The position numbers and the translations under genes were made by a program. Of a stretch of DNA of 42,689 nt, positions 24,422 to 31,833 are shown in pieces (position 1 is the first letter of the stretch; each line of letters starts with the position of its first letter). The stretch is from an uncultured Prevotellaceae bacterium (GTDB lineage: Bacteria > Bacteroidota > Bacteroidia > Bacteroidales > Bacteroidaceae). The stretch spans positions 7,614-50,302 of the forward strand of contig ONOG01000029.1 of NCBI GenBank assembly GCA_900319385.1, written 5' to 3'. A model generated the notes under the pieces. It was not told the origin of the DNA. It worked only from the letters and a program-made list of their open reading frames with translations, and did no database searches.

Positions 24422-25969
24422 TTAGAGTTCTGGTCCCCGCTTGATTTGCTTGCACATGATGCTGATCTCCACCGCCAACATCGTGGTGAAGAGCACGAGG
24501 AAGAGGAAGAACGTAATCATCACGCTCGACGACTGCAGCGCACTCACACCCACCCACGTGGGCAGCATGTCCTGGATGGTCCACGGCTGACGCCCGAACT
24601 CTGCCACGAGCCAGCCGCATTCACTGACGATATATGCCACGGGTATGCACCACAGGGCGGTATGGAACAACCAACGTGGACTCTTCTTGCGGTACAGGAA
24701 GTAGAGGATGGCGCAGAACAGCAGGATGAACAGGCAGCCTCCGCCTACCATGATGCGGAACGACCAGAAGCAGATGGGGATGTAGGGTACAATCTGCTCT
24801 GCCTCCTTCACATAGCCGTAGCCCATCCACGGCATGTTCTCCTGAAACTCGGAGGCAAGCACCTCCAGTTCGTTGTTGCGTCCGTCACGCTTGGCCTCAC
24901 GGTAGGCTTTCATGGCTGTGAGCGCGTAGGAGCCCCGTACCATCTTCTCGCTGAGCGGCACTTCGTACTCACCATCGCTCTTGTCGTAGCCGTTGATGAT
25001 GTCGTTGATGCCAGGGACGTAGCCGTGCAGGTCGTTGGTCGCAAGGAACGAGAGCGCATAGGGCACCGCAATGCGCATCGGAGGCTCGTGCTCATTCTTC
25101 CAGTCAGGCTGTGCAAAAGGATTGACTGCCGCAAAAATCGTCAGCGACTGGTCGTCGCCACCGTTGTAGAGCGCCTCCATCGCAGCCAGTTTCATCGGCT
25201 GTGTCTGTCCGACGGTGTAAGCCGAATGGTGACCCGTCACAGCCGCCAGCACAGAGGCAACCAGTCCGACGATGGCGCCGATTTTCATGCTTTGGCGAGC
25301 AAACTCCACATGGCGCCGTTTCAGCAGATACCAACTGGAAACGCCGACTACAAACACCGCACCAAGCACCCATGCCGAGATGACCGTGTGACAGAACTTG
25401 TCGATGGCCACGGGCGAGAGTGCCACATCGACGAACGACACCATCTCGTTGCGCATGGTGTCGAGGTTAAACTCCTGTCCGACAGGATACTGCATCCACG
25501 AGTTTGCCACCAGAATCCACCAGGCAGAGATGGTCGCGCCGAGGCCTGTGAGCCACGTCGAAGCCAGGTGGAATCCGCGTGAAACCTTCTTCCAGCCGAA
25601 GAACATCACGGCCACGAAGGTGCTCTCCATGAAGAACGCCACGATGCCTTCGATGGCCAGCGGAGCGCCAAATACGTCGCCGACGAGGAACGAATAGTTC
25701 GACCAGTTCGTTCCGAACTCGAACTCCAGGATGATACCCGTGGCAATGCCCATCGCGAAGTTAATTCCGAACAGCCGCTGCCAGAACTGCGCCGTGCGTT
25801 TCCAGAAGTCGCGCCCCGTGCGGTAGTAGATGGTCTCCATGATGCCCATGATGACGGCCAGACCGAGCGTCAGAGGCACGAACAGCCAGTGGTAGATGGC
25901 AGTGAGTGCAAACTGAGCCCGCGACCAATCGACCATGCTGCTGTCGATAGTGAAAAGTTCGTTTTCCAT
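24422..25969 (-). CDS. cydA: Cytochrome bd quinol oxidase subunit I
   Basis: Haem-bearing subunit of cytochrome bd (515 residues). Visible features: the first haem ligand His in LTAIYHWLFVPLTLG (about residue 27), the FGTNWSNYSFLVGDVFGAPLAIEG segment, the haem b558 ligands His in DKFCHTVISAW and Met in CFWSFRIMVGGG, and the quinol-site-linked EFGRQPW motif. It supports microaerobic respiration and oxygen scavenging in otherwise anaerobic Bacteroidales. The gene starts 6 bases after DUF4492. Confidence 0.97.
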   Translation of the reverse strand: MENELFTIDSSMVDWSRAQFALTAIYHWLFVPLTLGLAVIMGIMETIYYRTGRDFWKRTAQFWQRLFGINFAMGIATGIILEFEFGTNWSNYSFLVGDVFGAPLAIEGIVAFFMESTFVAVMFFGWKKVSRGFHLASTWLTGLGATISAWWILVANSWMQYPVGQEFNLDTMRNEMVSFVDVALSPVAIDKFCHTVISAWVLGAVFVVGVSSWYLLKRRHVEFARQSMKIGAIVGLVASVLAAVTGHHSAYTVGQTQPMKLAAMEALYNGGDDQSLTIFAAVNPFAQPDWKNEHEPPMRIAVPYALSFLATNDLHGYVPGINDIINGYDKSDGEYEVPLSEKMVRGSYALTAMKAYREAKRDGRNNELEVLASEFQENMPWMGYGYVKEAEQIVPYIPICFWSFRIMVGGGCLFILLFCAILYFLYRKKSPRWLFHTALWCIPVAYIVSECGWLVAEFGRQPWTIQDMLPTWVGVSALQSSSVMITFFLFLVLFTTMLAVEISIMCKQIKRGPEL

Positions 25970-25975
25970 GTGTAT

Positions 25976-26188
25976 TTATCTGTTTAATAGTTCGTTGCTC
26001 ACGTAGTCGGCTTCCTGTCCCTCGGCATGTGTCTTCAGAAAATTCGGGAAGAAGAACACCTTCAGCACCACGAAGATGACGAACAACTTCACCAGTATGA
26101 CCAGCCAGAGCGTACGTCCCAGCGTCATGCTGCGGAAACCGTCGTAGTAGAGGTCCCAGGCTCTATGCCAGAAACTGCGGTGCTTCAT
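25976..26188 (-). CDS. DUF4492 small membrane protein of the cyd operon
   Basis: A 70-residue protein with one membrane segment (about 26-46, LWLVILVKLFVIFVVLKVFFF) and a preceding WDLYYDGFRSMTLGRTLW signature. This matches DUF4492, regularly encoded directly before cydA in Bacteroidetes and thought to be an accessory to cytochrome bd. Its ATG overlaps the stop of the AbiEii-like gene (ATGA at 26185-26188), implying translational coupling to a gene that normally has nothing to do with respiration. Confidence 0.88.
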   Translation of the reverse strand: MKHRSFWHRAWDLYYDGFRSMTLGRTLWLVILVKLFVIFVVLKVFFFPNFLKTHAEGQEADYVSNELLNR

Positions 26189-26805
26189 GGTTGTTTGTAT
26201 TGCTTAACTGCTTTGCAAATGCATTTCTTCATCTGCTCCCAGGCGATTTCGGTGTGCATGACAGGCATTTCTTGCTTTTCGGCATCCTCAAAGTAGGTCG
26301 GGCTCATCAATGCGCGGAAAATGGAGAAATTTGGATACTTCTTTTCGTAAAAACCGAGGATTTCCTGCAGCGAATAATGTTGCAACAGGAAATACATATC
26401 GACAAAGTCCTTTCTTGAACCTCGACCTTGTATGGCATTGATTTTCATGGCGGCAATGTCCTTTGGCGATGCCATTCGGATGCCTTCTTCCACGATAGCA
26501 TCGTCAATCCAATCGTAGTAGTCGTAGTTCACGACATCGACCTTGACACCGTCAAGATACAGCATCTTGATATTCGGTGACTCCTTGACAGGCGTGACCT
26601 CACCGATGTCCTGCAATTCATGGGCAAGATTGGCAAGCGAGCAGTCGATGTGCCCGAACAAGTCAATATCGTCAGAACTGCGATGGCCATACTGCAGAGC
26701 CAAAGATGTTCCGCCCACCAGCCGCGTCTCTTTCAAAGACGGCTTGTCCATCAATCCCTTTATGAGTTCCAAAGTGTGGGGAACAACTGTCTGAAGTGAT
26801 AGCAT
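26185..26805 (-). CDS. AbiEii/AbiGii-family nucleotidyltransferase, possible toxin
   Basis: A 206-residue protein of the nucleotidyltransferase fold found in type IV toxin-antitoxin and abortive-infection systems. It shows the nucleotidyltransferase motif LVGGTSLALQYGHRSSDDIDLFG (about 28-51), with the DID acidic pair, the third acidic strand VKVDVVNYDYYDW, and the AbiEii-type MKINAIQGRGSRKDFVDMYFLL. Related AbiE toxins transfer nucleotides to tRNA or other targets. It begins inside the end of the DUF6922 gene (46-base overlap) and ends on the start of DUF4492. Confidence 0.85.
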   Translation of the reverse strand: MLSLQTVVPHTLELIKGLMDKPSLKETRLVGGTSLALQYGHRSSDDIDLFGHIDCSLANLAHELQDIGEVTPVKESPNIKMLYLDGVKVDVVNYDYYDWIDDAIVEEGIRMASPKDIAAMKINAIQGRGSRKDFVDMYFLLQHYSLQEILGFYEKKYPNFSIFRALMSPTYFEDAEKQEMPVMHTEIAWEQMKKCICKAVKQYKQP

Positions 26806-27065
26806 CGGTAATCCTCCTTATTGGTATCAGAAATCGTGCACACAAAGGAAAGGCAGACGGGATCCAGCGAACGTACCCCCTTGCACACCTCCACGATGCG
26901 GCCCAATCCGTAGTAGCGGCGGATGAGGTGCCAGTCGTTGAGCGTGCCGTACTCCAGCACGCGCGGAATGAATTGGGTGGCGTGCTTGTCAAGGTCAGCC
27001 GTCTCGCGGTTCATGTCCCAAAAGATGACGTCCGACAGCCCGGCCATGCATTCTTCTTTCGTCAT
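26760..27065 (-). CDS. DUF6922-like protein, putative antitoxin partner
   Basis: A 101-residue cytoplasmic protein starting MTKEECMAGLSDVIFWDMNR. The segments VIFWDMNRETADLDKHATQFIPRVLEYG and DWHLIRRYYGLGRIVEVCK, then RSLDPVCLSFVC, match the DUF6922-type proteins commonly encoded directly before AbiEii-like nucleotidyltransferases in Bacteroidetes; an antitoxin role is inferred from that pairing. The ATG at 27065 is preferred over the upstream TTG at 27125, because a full promoter lies between them and the TTG would be outside the transcript. Confidence 0.7.
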   Translation of the reverse strand: MTKEECMAGLSDVIFWDMNRETADLDKHATQFIPRVLEYGTLNDWHLIRRYYGLGRIVEVCKGVRSLDPVCLSFVCTISDTNKEDYRCYHFRQLFPTLWNS

Positions 27066-27094
27066 AGTACAACTGCTTTTCCGTTTTTCTTTGG

Positions 27095-27126
27095 CAAAAA
27101 TAAGGAAATAATCCGTTGCTGCCAAA
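27095..27126 (-). promoter_or_regulatory. Promoter of the DUF6922-AbiEii-cyd gene string
   Basis: On the minus strand TTTG (27123-27126), a 20-base spacer and TATTTTTG (27095-27102) give a full promoter about 30 bases before the DUF6922 ATG. I saw no equally good promoter between here and cydA. Confidence 0.8.
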
Positions 27127-27196
27127 TAAATAAGGAAAAAAGTGCTGTGCCGAATGCTGATTTATACTTCGGCGCAGAGGAGCAAAATTTGCACCG

Positions 27197-27284
27197 CAGT
27201 CGAAATAAATTTCGTCCGCAGTTGAAATTTTTTTCGTCCGCAGACGAAATTTATTTCATCCACAGACGAAATATATTTCATCCA
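27197..27284. repeat. Four tandem 22-bp quasi-palindromic repeats
   Basis: Units start at 27197, 27219, 27241 and 27263, each 22 bp and each beginning CAG. The core is an AT-rich near-palindrome GAAATwwATTTC; the unit at 27263 has a perfect GAAATATATTTC. They lie between the divergent DUF6922 promoter and the promoter of the FGE-like genes. They are contiguous with no spacers, so not a CRISPR. Confidence 0.85.
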
Positions 27285-27361
27285 CAGTGCGGTTTTCGGA
27301 CGAAACAAGGGCTGCACAGCAGGTTGTCATCTGTATCATTGCCAAAAAAATTCTCATTTTT

Positions 27362-27392
27362 TTTGCAGAAAAAAGTTTATTCCGTATCTTTG
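27362..27392 (+). promoter_or_regulatory. Promoter upstream of the FGE-like genes
   Basis: TTTG (27362-27365), a 19-base spacer and TATCTTTG (27385-27392) form a full Bacteroidetes promoter facing the FGE-like cassette, about 365 bases before the first start codon. Confidence 0.7.
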
Positions 27393-27758
27393 CATCGTCC
27401 TTCCGAGGGTTCTGCCCCGCATCGTCGGATGGCAGGACATAGCGAAAGGATGGAGAAGCGTCATTGCTTTTATCTTTTGCTCGGACGAAAACCGCCAATT
27501 TGAATCCTCGTAGCAAATGAAGATAAATGTCTAATTACGCTCTGCGACCTGTGTATATGTAGTACAGTGCACACTGTGCTGTTTATCCGTATACACGGCG
27601 TGGGGTACATTTTCATTTATTCGATATTTGCTAACGGTTACTTGGCGGTTACCGGTCCGACAATTGAATAAGTTGTTAGTTCCCACGCTTTTTCTGTGTC
27701 TCTAACTAAACTTAACCGCCGAATCGGGGAACAATAGGCATTGTTTTTTACAAATAAG
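27393..27758 (+). other. Long untranslated leader of the FGE-like cassette
   Basis: About 365 bases from the probable transcription start to the first ATG hold no convincing gene. A possible hairpin pairs GTGTATA with TATACAC around 27550-27596 and contains the word CAGTGCACACTG. The length and partial structure suggest a regulatory leader or small RNA, but no known riboswitch class was recognised. Confidence 0.4.
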
Positions 27759-28502
27759 ATGAAGAATCTTTTAGTAATGGCAATCTCTATGACGATTGTC
27801 ACAGCCTCATGGGCACAGACAAATTACAAAACATTCACTGTGGGTGGTGTCACTTTTAAAATGATCAAGGTCGAGGGCGGCACGTTCACGACGACGCCCA
27901 TGGTGACGCTGTCGGACTACTACATTGGCCAGACAGAGGTGACTCAGGCATTGTGGAAGGCTGTTATGGGGACGACCCCTAGTCAGTTAACAACCATAAG
28001 ACCGTCTTGGGACATAGGTGAGGGTGCCAACTATCCTATGTACGCCATCTCTTGGGAAGATTGTCAGGAGTTCGTCCGCAAGTTGAATGTCCAGACAGGC
28101 CAGCGTTTCCGCCTTCCGACGGAGTCTGAGTGGGAGTTTGCGGCAAAGGGCGGCAATCAGAGGCATGGCTATTTGTACAGTGGCTCGAACGACATCGATG
28201 CTGTCGCCTGGAAGAGTGGAAACAGTCGTAGCATGATGCATACTGTGGGCACGAAGATTGCCAACGAACTGGGGCTCTACGACATGAGCGGCAACGTGTG
28301 GGAATGGTGTCAGGACTGGTATGCTCCCTACAACTACAGCAGTAGTGCTAAGACCAACCCCACGGGGCCTGCGACCGGTACAGAACGCGTGAGGCGCGGG
28401 GGCAGCTGGAACAGCATCGATACTTTCTGTCGCGTGTCGAAGCGGGAGTCGAGTCAGCCGTCGGAACGTTTCCTGGATGTCGGCCTACGCCTTGCCCTTT
28501 AA
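27759..28502 (+). CDS. Secreted FGE/SUMF1-fold protein, paralogue 1
   Basis: A 247-residue exported protein with signal peptide MKNLLVMAISMTIVTASWAQ and one formylglycine-generating-enzyme/PvdO-type domain: YYIGQTEVTQALWKAVMG, FRLPTESEWEFAAKGG, ELGLYDMSGNVWEWCQDWY and RRGGSWNSIDTFCRVS. Of the two active-site cysteines of true formylglycine-generating enzymes only the first position has Cys; five residues later there is Lys or Arg, so sulfatase activation is unlikely and a binding role is possible. Compared with its neighbours it lacks about 18 residues after GGTFT, including the usual FTMGAT. The start at 27759 aligns with paralogue 2. Confidence 0.85.
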   Translation: MKNLLVMAISMTIVTASWAQTNYKTFTVGGVTFKMIKVEGGTFTTTPMVTLSDYYIGQTEVTQALWKAVMGTTPSQLTTIRPSWDIGEGANYPMYAISWEDCQEFVRKLNVQTGQRFRLPTESEWEFAAKGGNQRHGYLYSGSNDIDAVAWKSGNSRSMMHTVGTKIANELGLYDMSGNVWEWCQDWYAPYNYSSSAKTNPTGPATGTERVRRGGSWNSIDTFCRVSKRESSQPSERFLDVGLRLAL

Positions 28503-28628
28503 TTCTTCCTTAAAAGAAAAACAAGAGAAAGCAGCAGGTCGGATTGAAGGGAGGACATCAAGTCGCCACGATGAACCAGGGTGTCTTTTTTTTTCACGAA
28601 ATACCAGCAAAGGCGTTCGAAAATATTC

Positions 28629-28726
28629 TGTTTTATATGCAATTATTTATATATCATTTTTTAATTTTTAATCAAAAAAGAGTGGAACTTCACAATTTCA
28701 TTACACATCTATTGAAACCACTTCTA
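28629..28726 (+). repeat. 98-bp duplicated intergenic segment, copy 1
   Basis: This stretch is identical to 29690-29787. Both copies lie in front of an FGE-like paralogue and follow a weaker shared stretch beginning GATTGAAGGGAGGA (28541 and 29603), so the unit of duplication was gene plus intergenic region. Confidence 0.85.
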
Positions 28727-28759
28727 AATTTCATTACACATCTATTGAAACCACTTCTA
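28694..28759 (+). repeat. Two tandem 33-bp direct repeats before paralogue 2
   Basis: 28694-28726 and 28727-28759 are identical 33-mers (starting AATTTCATTACACATC). Only one unit remains before paralogue 3 (29755-29787). Confidence 0.9.
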
Positions 28760-28773
28760 AAAATGAATAATTT

Positions 28774-29553
28774 ATGAAAAAGAATCTTTTAATGATGGCA
28801 ATCCTAATGATGGTTGTAACAGCCTCATGGGCACAGACAAATGAGATGACATTCACGATCAATGGTGTCAGTTTCAAAATGATTAAAGTCGAGGGCGGCA
28901 CGTTCACAATGGGTGCGACGAGCGAGCAGGATGAAATGCTTGTCTCCAAATACGATCCGCCCAAGACGCAACACGTGACGCTTTCCAGTTATTATATCGG
29001 CCAGACCGAAGTGACACAGGCATTGTGGCAGGCGGTGATGGGGAACAACCCATCGATTTTTAAAGCCAGCCTCTTGCCGGTAGAAAATGTTTCTTGGGAC
29101 GAGTGCCAAGAGTTTATTCGTCGTTTGAACGCCCAGATCGGGGAACGTTTTCGTCTGCCTACGGAGGCGGAGTGGGAGTTTGCCGCTCGCGGCGGCAGGA
29201 AGAGCCTCCGCTACAAGTATAGCGGCAGCAACACGCTAGGTGAGGTAGCCTGGTACAAAGATGACGACCCATACACAGAAGACCGTCCCCACCCGGTAGG
29301 TACAAAGCGCGCCAACGAACTGGGTCTGTACGACATGAGCGGCAACGTGTGGGAATGGTGTCAGGATTGGTTCGGCAATTACAGCAGTAACAGCCAGGTC
29401 AACCCCACGGGTCCTGCCAGCGGCGCCACCCATGTGAGTCGCGGGGGCGGCTGGGGCGACTTGGCACAACGCTGCCGCGTGTCGCAACGCTTAAGAAGTT
29501 CATCATCGCCAGAAGCCCCCAGCTGGGATCGCGGGCTACGTCTTGCTCGTTAG
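28774..29553 (+). CDS. Secreted FGE/SUMF1-fold protein, paralogue 2
   Basis: A 259-residue exported protein with signal peptide MKKNLLMMAILMMVVTASWAQ and the most complete FGE-type domain of the three: FKMIKVEGGTFTMGAT, YYIGQTEVTQALWQAVMG, FRLPTEAEWEFAARGG, ELGLYDMSGNVWEWCQDWF and SRGGGWGDLAQRCRVSQR. The second catalytic Cys of true formylglycine-generating enzymes is absent. No sulfatase gene lies nearby. It may be co-transcribed with paralogue 1 from the promoter at 27362-27392, since no separate consensus promoter was found in the repeat-filled gap. Confidence 0.87.
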   Translation: MKKNLLMMAILMMVVTASWAQTNEMTFTINGVSFKMIKVEGGTFTMGATSEQDEMLVSKYDPPKTQHVTLSSYYIGQTEVTQALWQAVMGNNPSIFKASLLPVENVSWDECQEFIRRLNAQIGERFRLPTEAEWEFAARGGRKSLRYKYSGSNTLGEVAWYKDDDPYTEDRPHPVGTKRANELGLYDMSGNVWEWCQDWFGNYSSNSQVNPTGPASGATHVSRGGGWGDLAQRCRVSQRLRSSSSPEAPSWDRGLRLAR

Positions 29554-29689
29554 TTCCATTCCTACCTCTTCAGAAGAAAAACGGCAGAATGTAGCAGGCT
29601 GGATTGAAGGGAGGATATCAAGCCGTCCCTATGATGCATGGTGTTTTTTTCCCGTCAAGAAATATCTGCGAAGGCGTTCGAAAACATTT

Positions 29690-29787
29690 TGTTTTATATG
29701 CAATTATTTATATATCATTTTTTAATTTTTAATCAAAAAAGAGTGGAACTTCACAATTTCATTACACATCTATTGAAACCACTTCTA
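29690..29787 (+). repeat. 98-bp duplicated intergenic segment, copy 2
   Basis: Identical to 28629-28726. Here it runs directly into the signal-peptide region of paralogue 3: the second 33-bp unit and the MKKNLL start codons seen before paralogue 2 are missing. Confidence 0.85.
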
Positions 29788-29793
29788 ATAGTG

Positions 29794-30540
29794 ATGGCAA
29801 TCTCAATGATGATTGTCACAGCCTCATGGGCACAGACAAATTACAAAACATTCACTGTGGGTGGTGTCACTTTTAAAATGATCAAGGTCGAGGGCGGCAC
29901 GTTCACAATGGGTGCGACGAGAGAGCAGGGAAGCGATGTCGATAGTTGGGAAAAACCTGCCCACAGAGTGACACTCTCTAGTTACTATATCGGCCAAACC
30001 GAAGTGACTGAGGAACTGTGGCTGGCAGTTATGGGATATTACTCAAACTTCGATGGCAGCACCTTCCCGATATATGAGGTCACGTGGGTGGACTGTCAGA
30101 AGTTCATCCGCAGGTTAAATGACCTGACTGGCCAACTCTTCCGCCTGCCTACCGAGGCCGAGTGGGAGTTCGCCGCACGTGGTGGTACGAAGAGTCGTGG
30201 CTATAAGTTCAGCGGCAGCAATACTTTGGACGATGTTGCATGGTACTGGGGAAACAGCCGCAGAAAGCCCCATCCCGTAGGCACGAAGCGCGCCAACGAA
30301 CTGGGTTTGTACGATATGAGCGGCAACGTGTGGGAATGGTGTCAGGATAACTACAAATCCTACAGCAGTAGTGCTCAAGTCAACCCCATAGGTCTCTATG
30401 ATTGGGAAGATGAAGGACGTGTTAGACGCGGAGGCAGTTGGGTCAGGTCAGCAAATTACTGCCGCGTGTCGATACGAGGAAGCGAGAGGCAGTCGAATAA
30501 AAACCAAGAAATAGGTCTGCGGCTTGCCCTCTCAGAATAA
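29794..30540 (+). CDS. Secreted FGE/SUMF1-fold protein, paralogue 3, altered start
   Basis: The domain matches its neighbours: FKMIKVEGGTFTMGAT, YYIGQTEVTEELWLAVMG, FRLPTEAEWEFAARGG, ELGLYDMSGNVWEWCQDNY and RRGGSWVRSANYCRVS, with one active-site-position Cys only. The ATG at 29794 gives MAISMMIVTASWAQ, a signal peptide without the usual basic start. The frame stays open upstream through the repeat: an ATG at 29698 would add a 32-residue stretch with Lys and Arg ending LLKPLLIV, making a workable signal peptide. A GTG at 29791 is a third choice. DNA around the signal peptide is nearly identical to paralogue 1, suggesting gene conversion. Confidence 0.75.
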   Translation: MAISMMIVTASWAQTNYKTFTVGGVTFKMIKVEGGTFTMGATREQGSDVDSWEKPAHRVTLSSYYIGQTEVTEELWLAVMGYYSNFDGSTFPIYEVTWVDCQKFIRRLNDLTGQLFRLPTEAEWEFAARGGTKSRGYKFSGSNTLDDVAWYWGNSRRKPHPVGTKRANELGLYDMSGNVWEWCQDNYKSYSSSAQVNPIGLYDWEDEGRVRRGGSWVRSANYCRVSIRGSERQSNKNQEIGLRLALSE

Positions 30541-30659
30541 GAAATGAAACGATTCCGATCAAAAGAAAGCGACTTTGCAACCAAACAAAACTTCCCTATA
30601 AATTCTAACAATTCAAACATGCAAAAGTTGAATTAACTTAACTTTCTCTATAAATTATA

Positions 30660-30698
30660 GACAGCGGGGTCTTGCAAAGCATGCAAAACCCCGCTGTC
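30660..30698. terminator. GC-rich hairpin between paralogue 3 and the oxidoreductase gene
   Basis: An 11-bp stem (GACAGCGGGGT 30660-30670 with ACCCCGCTGTC 30688-30698) plus an inner TTGC/GCAA stem lies between convergent genes. U-tracts are poor on both sides. Confidence 0.6.
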
Positions 30699-30717
30699 TG
30701 TTATGGTTATGTGTGGC

Positions 30718-31719
30718 TTACAGCCTGAACACGCCCAGAATCTTGTCCATCACCCAGTTGACGGTCGTCGCAGAGAGGTGGTCGCAGTCGCAGGTGGCGT
30801 GGCCCTGCAGGTGGCGGACGACGAGGTCGATGAGGGGCTGCTGCACATGGGGCGGATTGGGGATGCTGAATTCCTGATGACCGACCACGGTGTCGAGCGT
30901 GATGGGCTTGTAGTCGAAGACGGAGAAGGTGACGGTTCCGTTCTGGCCGACGATGGCGATGCGGTCGGTGCGGGCCGAGTCGTGCGCCACAAAACACCAC
31001 GAGGCCGAGCCCGTGAGTCCGTTGTCGAAACGGAAACAGGCATTGATGGTGTCCTCCACGCGGTAGAGTCCGGCCATGTTGGCGCAGAACCCTTCGGCTT
31101 CGATGATGTTGGCGTCGAGGATGTGCTGGAGCAGGTCGATCTGGTGGGGAGCAAGGTCGTAGAAGTAGCCACCGCCGCCTGCGATGTCCGGCTGCAAGCG
31201 CCACGGAAGGTTCTTGCTGTTGTAGTCGAGTTCGCGGGGCGGCACGGAGAATCGTATCTGCACGGTGAGCAGCTTGCCCAGCACACCGCTCCCCACGATT
31301 TCCTTCACCCGTTGGAAGTAGGGCAGGTGGCGTCGATAGTAGGCCACGAAGCACGGCACGCCCGTGTTCTGGGCAATGCGGTTGATGCGCAGGCAGTCTT
31401 CATAGTTGGCAGCCATCGGTTTCTCGATATAGGCAGGCTTGCCGGCGTGCATGGCCATGAGGGCGAATGTGGCGTGCGACGAGGGTGGGGTGGCGATATA
31501 GACGGCGTTGACCTGTGGGTCGCTCACCAGCGACTGGGCATCGGTGTACCAACGACTGATGCCGTGCCGTTTGGCATACGACTCAGCCTTTTCGCGGTTG
31601 CGGCTCATCACGGCAACGACCTCCGAGCCTTCGACCAGCGCGAAGGCCGGTCCGCTCTTCTTCTCCGTCACCTCGCCACAGCCGATAAATCCCCAGCGGA
31701 CGGTGTCAAGTGGTTTCAT
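30718..31719 (-). CDS. Gfo/Idh/MocA-family oxidoreductase
   Basis: A 333-residue NAD(P)-dependent oxidoreductase, probably acting on a sugar or inositol derivative in the cytoplasm. It has the Rossmann motif RWGFIGCGEVTEKKSGPAF, the AVYIATPPSSHATFALMAMHAGKPAYIEKPMA segment with the catalytic-region EKP (about 99-101), and the C-terminal GGGYFYDLAPHQIDLLQHIL signature with the conserved His. No transporter or partner enzyme is adjacent, so the substrate is unknown. It is transcribed from a promoter interleaved with that of the divergent membrane protein gene. Confidence 0.92.
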   Translation of the reverse strand: MKPLDTVRWGFIGCGEVTEKKSGPAFALVEGSEVVAVMSRNREKAESYAKRHGISRWYTDAQSLVSDPQVNAVYIATPPSSHATFALMAMHAGKPAYIEKPMAANYEDCLRINRIAQNTGVPCFVAYYRRHLPYFQRVKEIVGSGVLGKLLTVQIRFSVPPRELDYNSKNLPWRLQPDIAGGGGYFYDLAPHQIDLLQHILDANIIEAEGFCANMAGLYRVEDTINACFRFDNGLTGSASWCFVAHDSARTDRIAIVGQNGTVTFSVFDYKPITLDTVVGHQEFSIPNPPHVQQPLIDLVVRHLQGHATCDCDHLSATTVNWVMDKILGVFRL

Positions 31720-31785
31720 AAATTTTTGAATTTTGAATTTTAAAGTTTGAAAATGGTAAATTCAAACTTAAATATCCTTAAATCG

Positions 31786-31816
31786 TTGCAAAAATAGCGG
31801 TTTTTCAGTACTTTTG
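31786..31816 (+). promoter_or_regulatory. Promoter of the membrane protein gene
   Basis: TTGC (31786-31789), a 19-base spacer and TACTTTTG (31809-31816) face the gene starting at 31834. The -33 element is one base off TTTG. It overlaps the opposite promoter almost completely. Confidence 0.65.
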
Positions 31817-31820
31817 CAAA
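31789..31820 (-). promoter_or_regulatory. Promoter of the Gfo/Idh/MocA gene
   Basis: On the minus strand TTTG (31817-31820), a 20-base spacer and TATTTTTG (31789-31796) give a full consensus promoter with a leader of about 65 bases. Confidence 0.7.
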
Positions 31821-31833
31821 AATTTTTCACATT

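Noticed and set aside
27197..27284. Tandem repeats considered as a CRISPR array
   Set aside because: Units are contiguous with no unique spacers, only 22 bp long, and no cas genes are present.
26796..27503. Plus-strand 235-codon open frame across the DUF6922 promoter and 22-bp repeats
   Set aside because: It covers promoter elements of both strands and repeat DNA, and the translation looks like no known protein.
27759..30540. Diversity-generating retroelement with FGE-fold variable proteins
   Set aside because: No reverse transcriptase, template repeat or accessory gene is present in the window; only the fold is shared.
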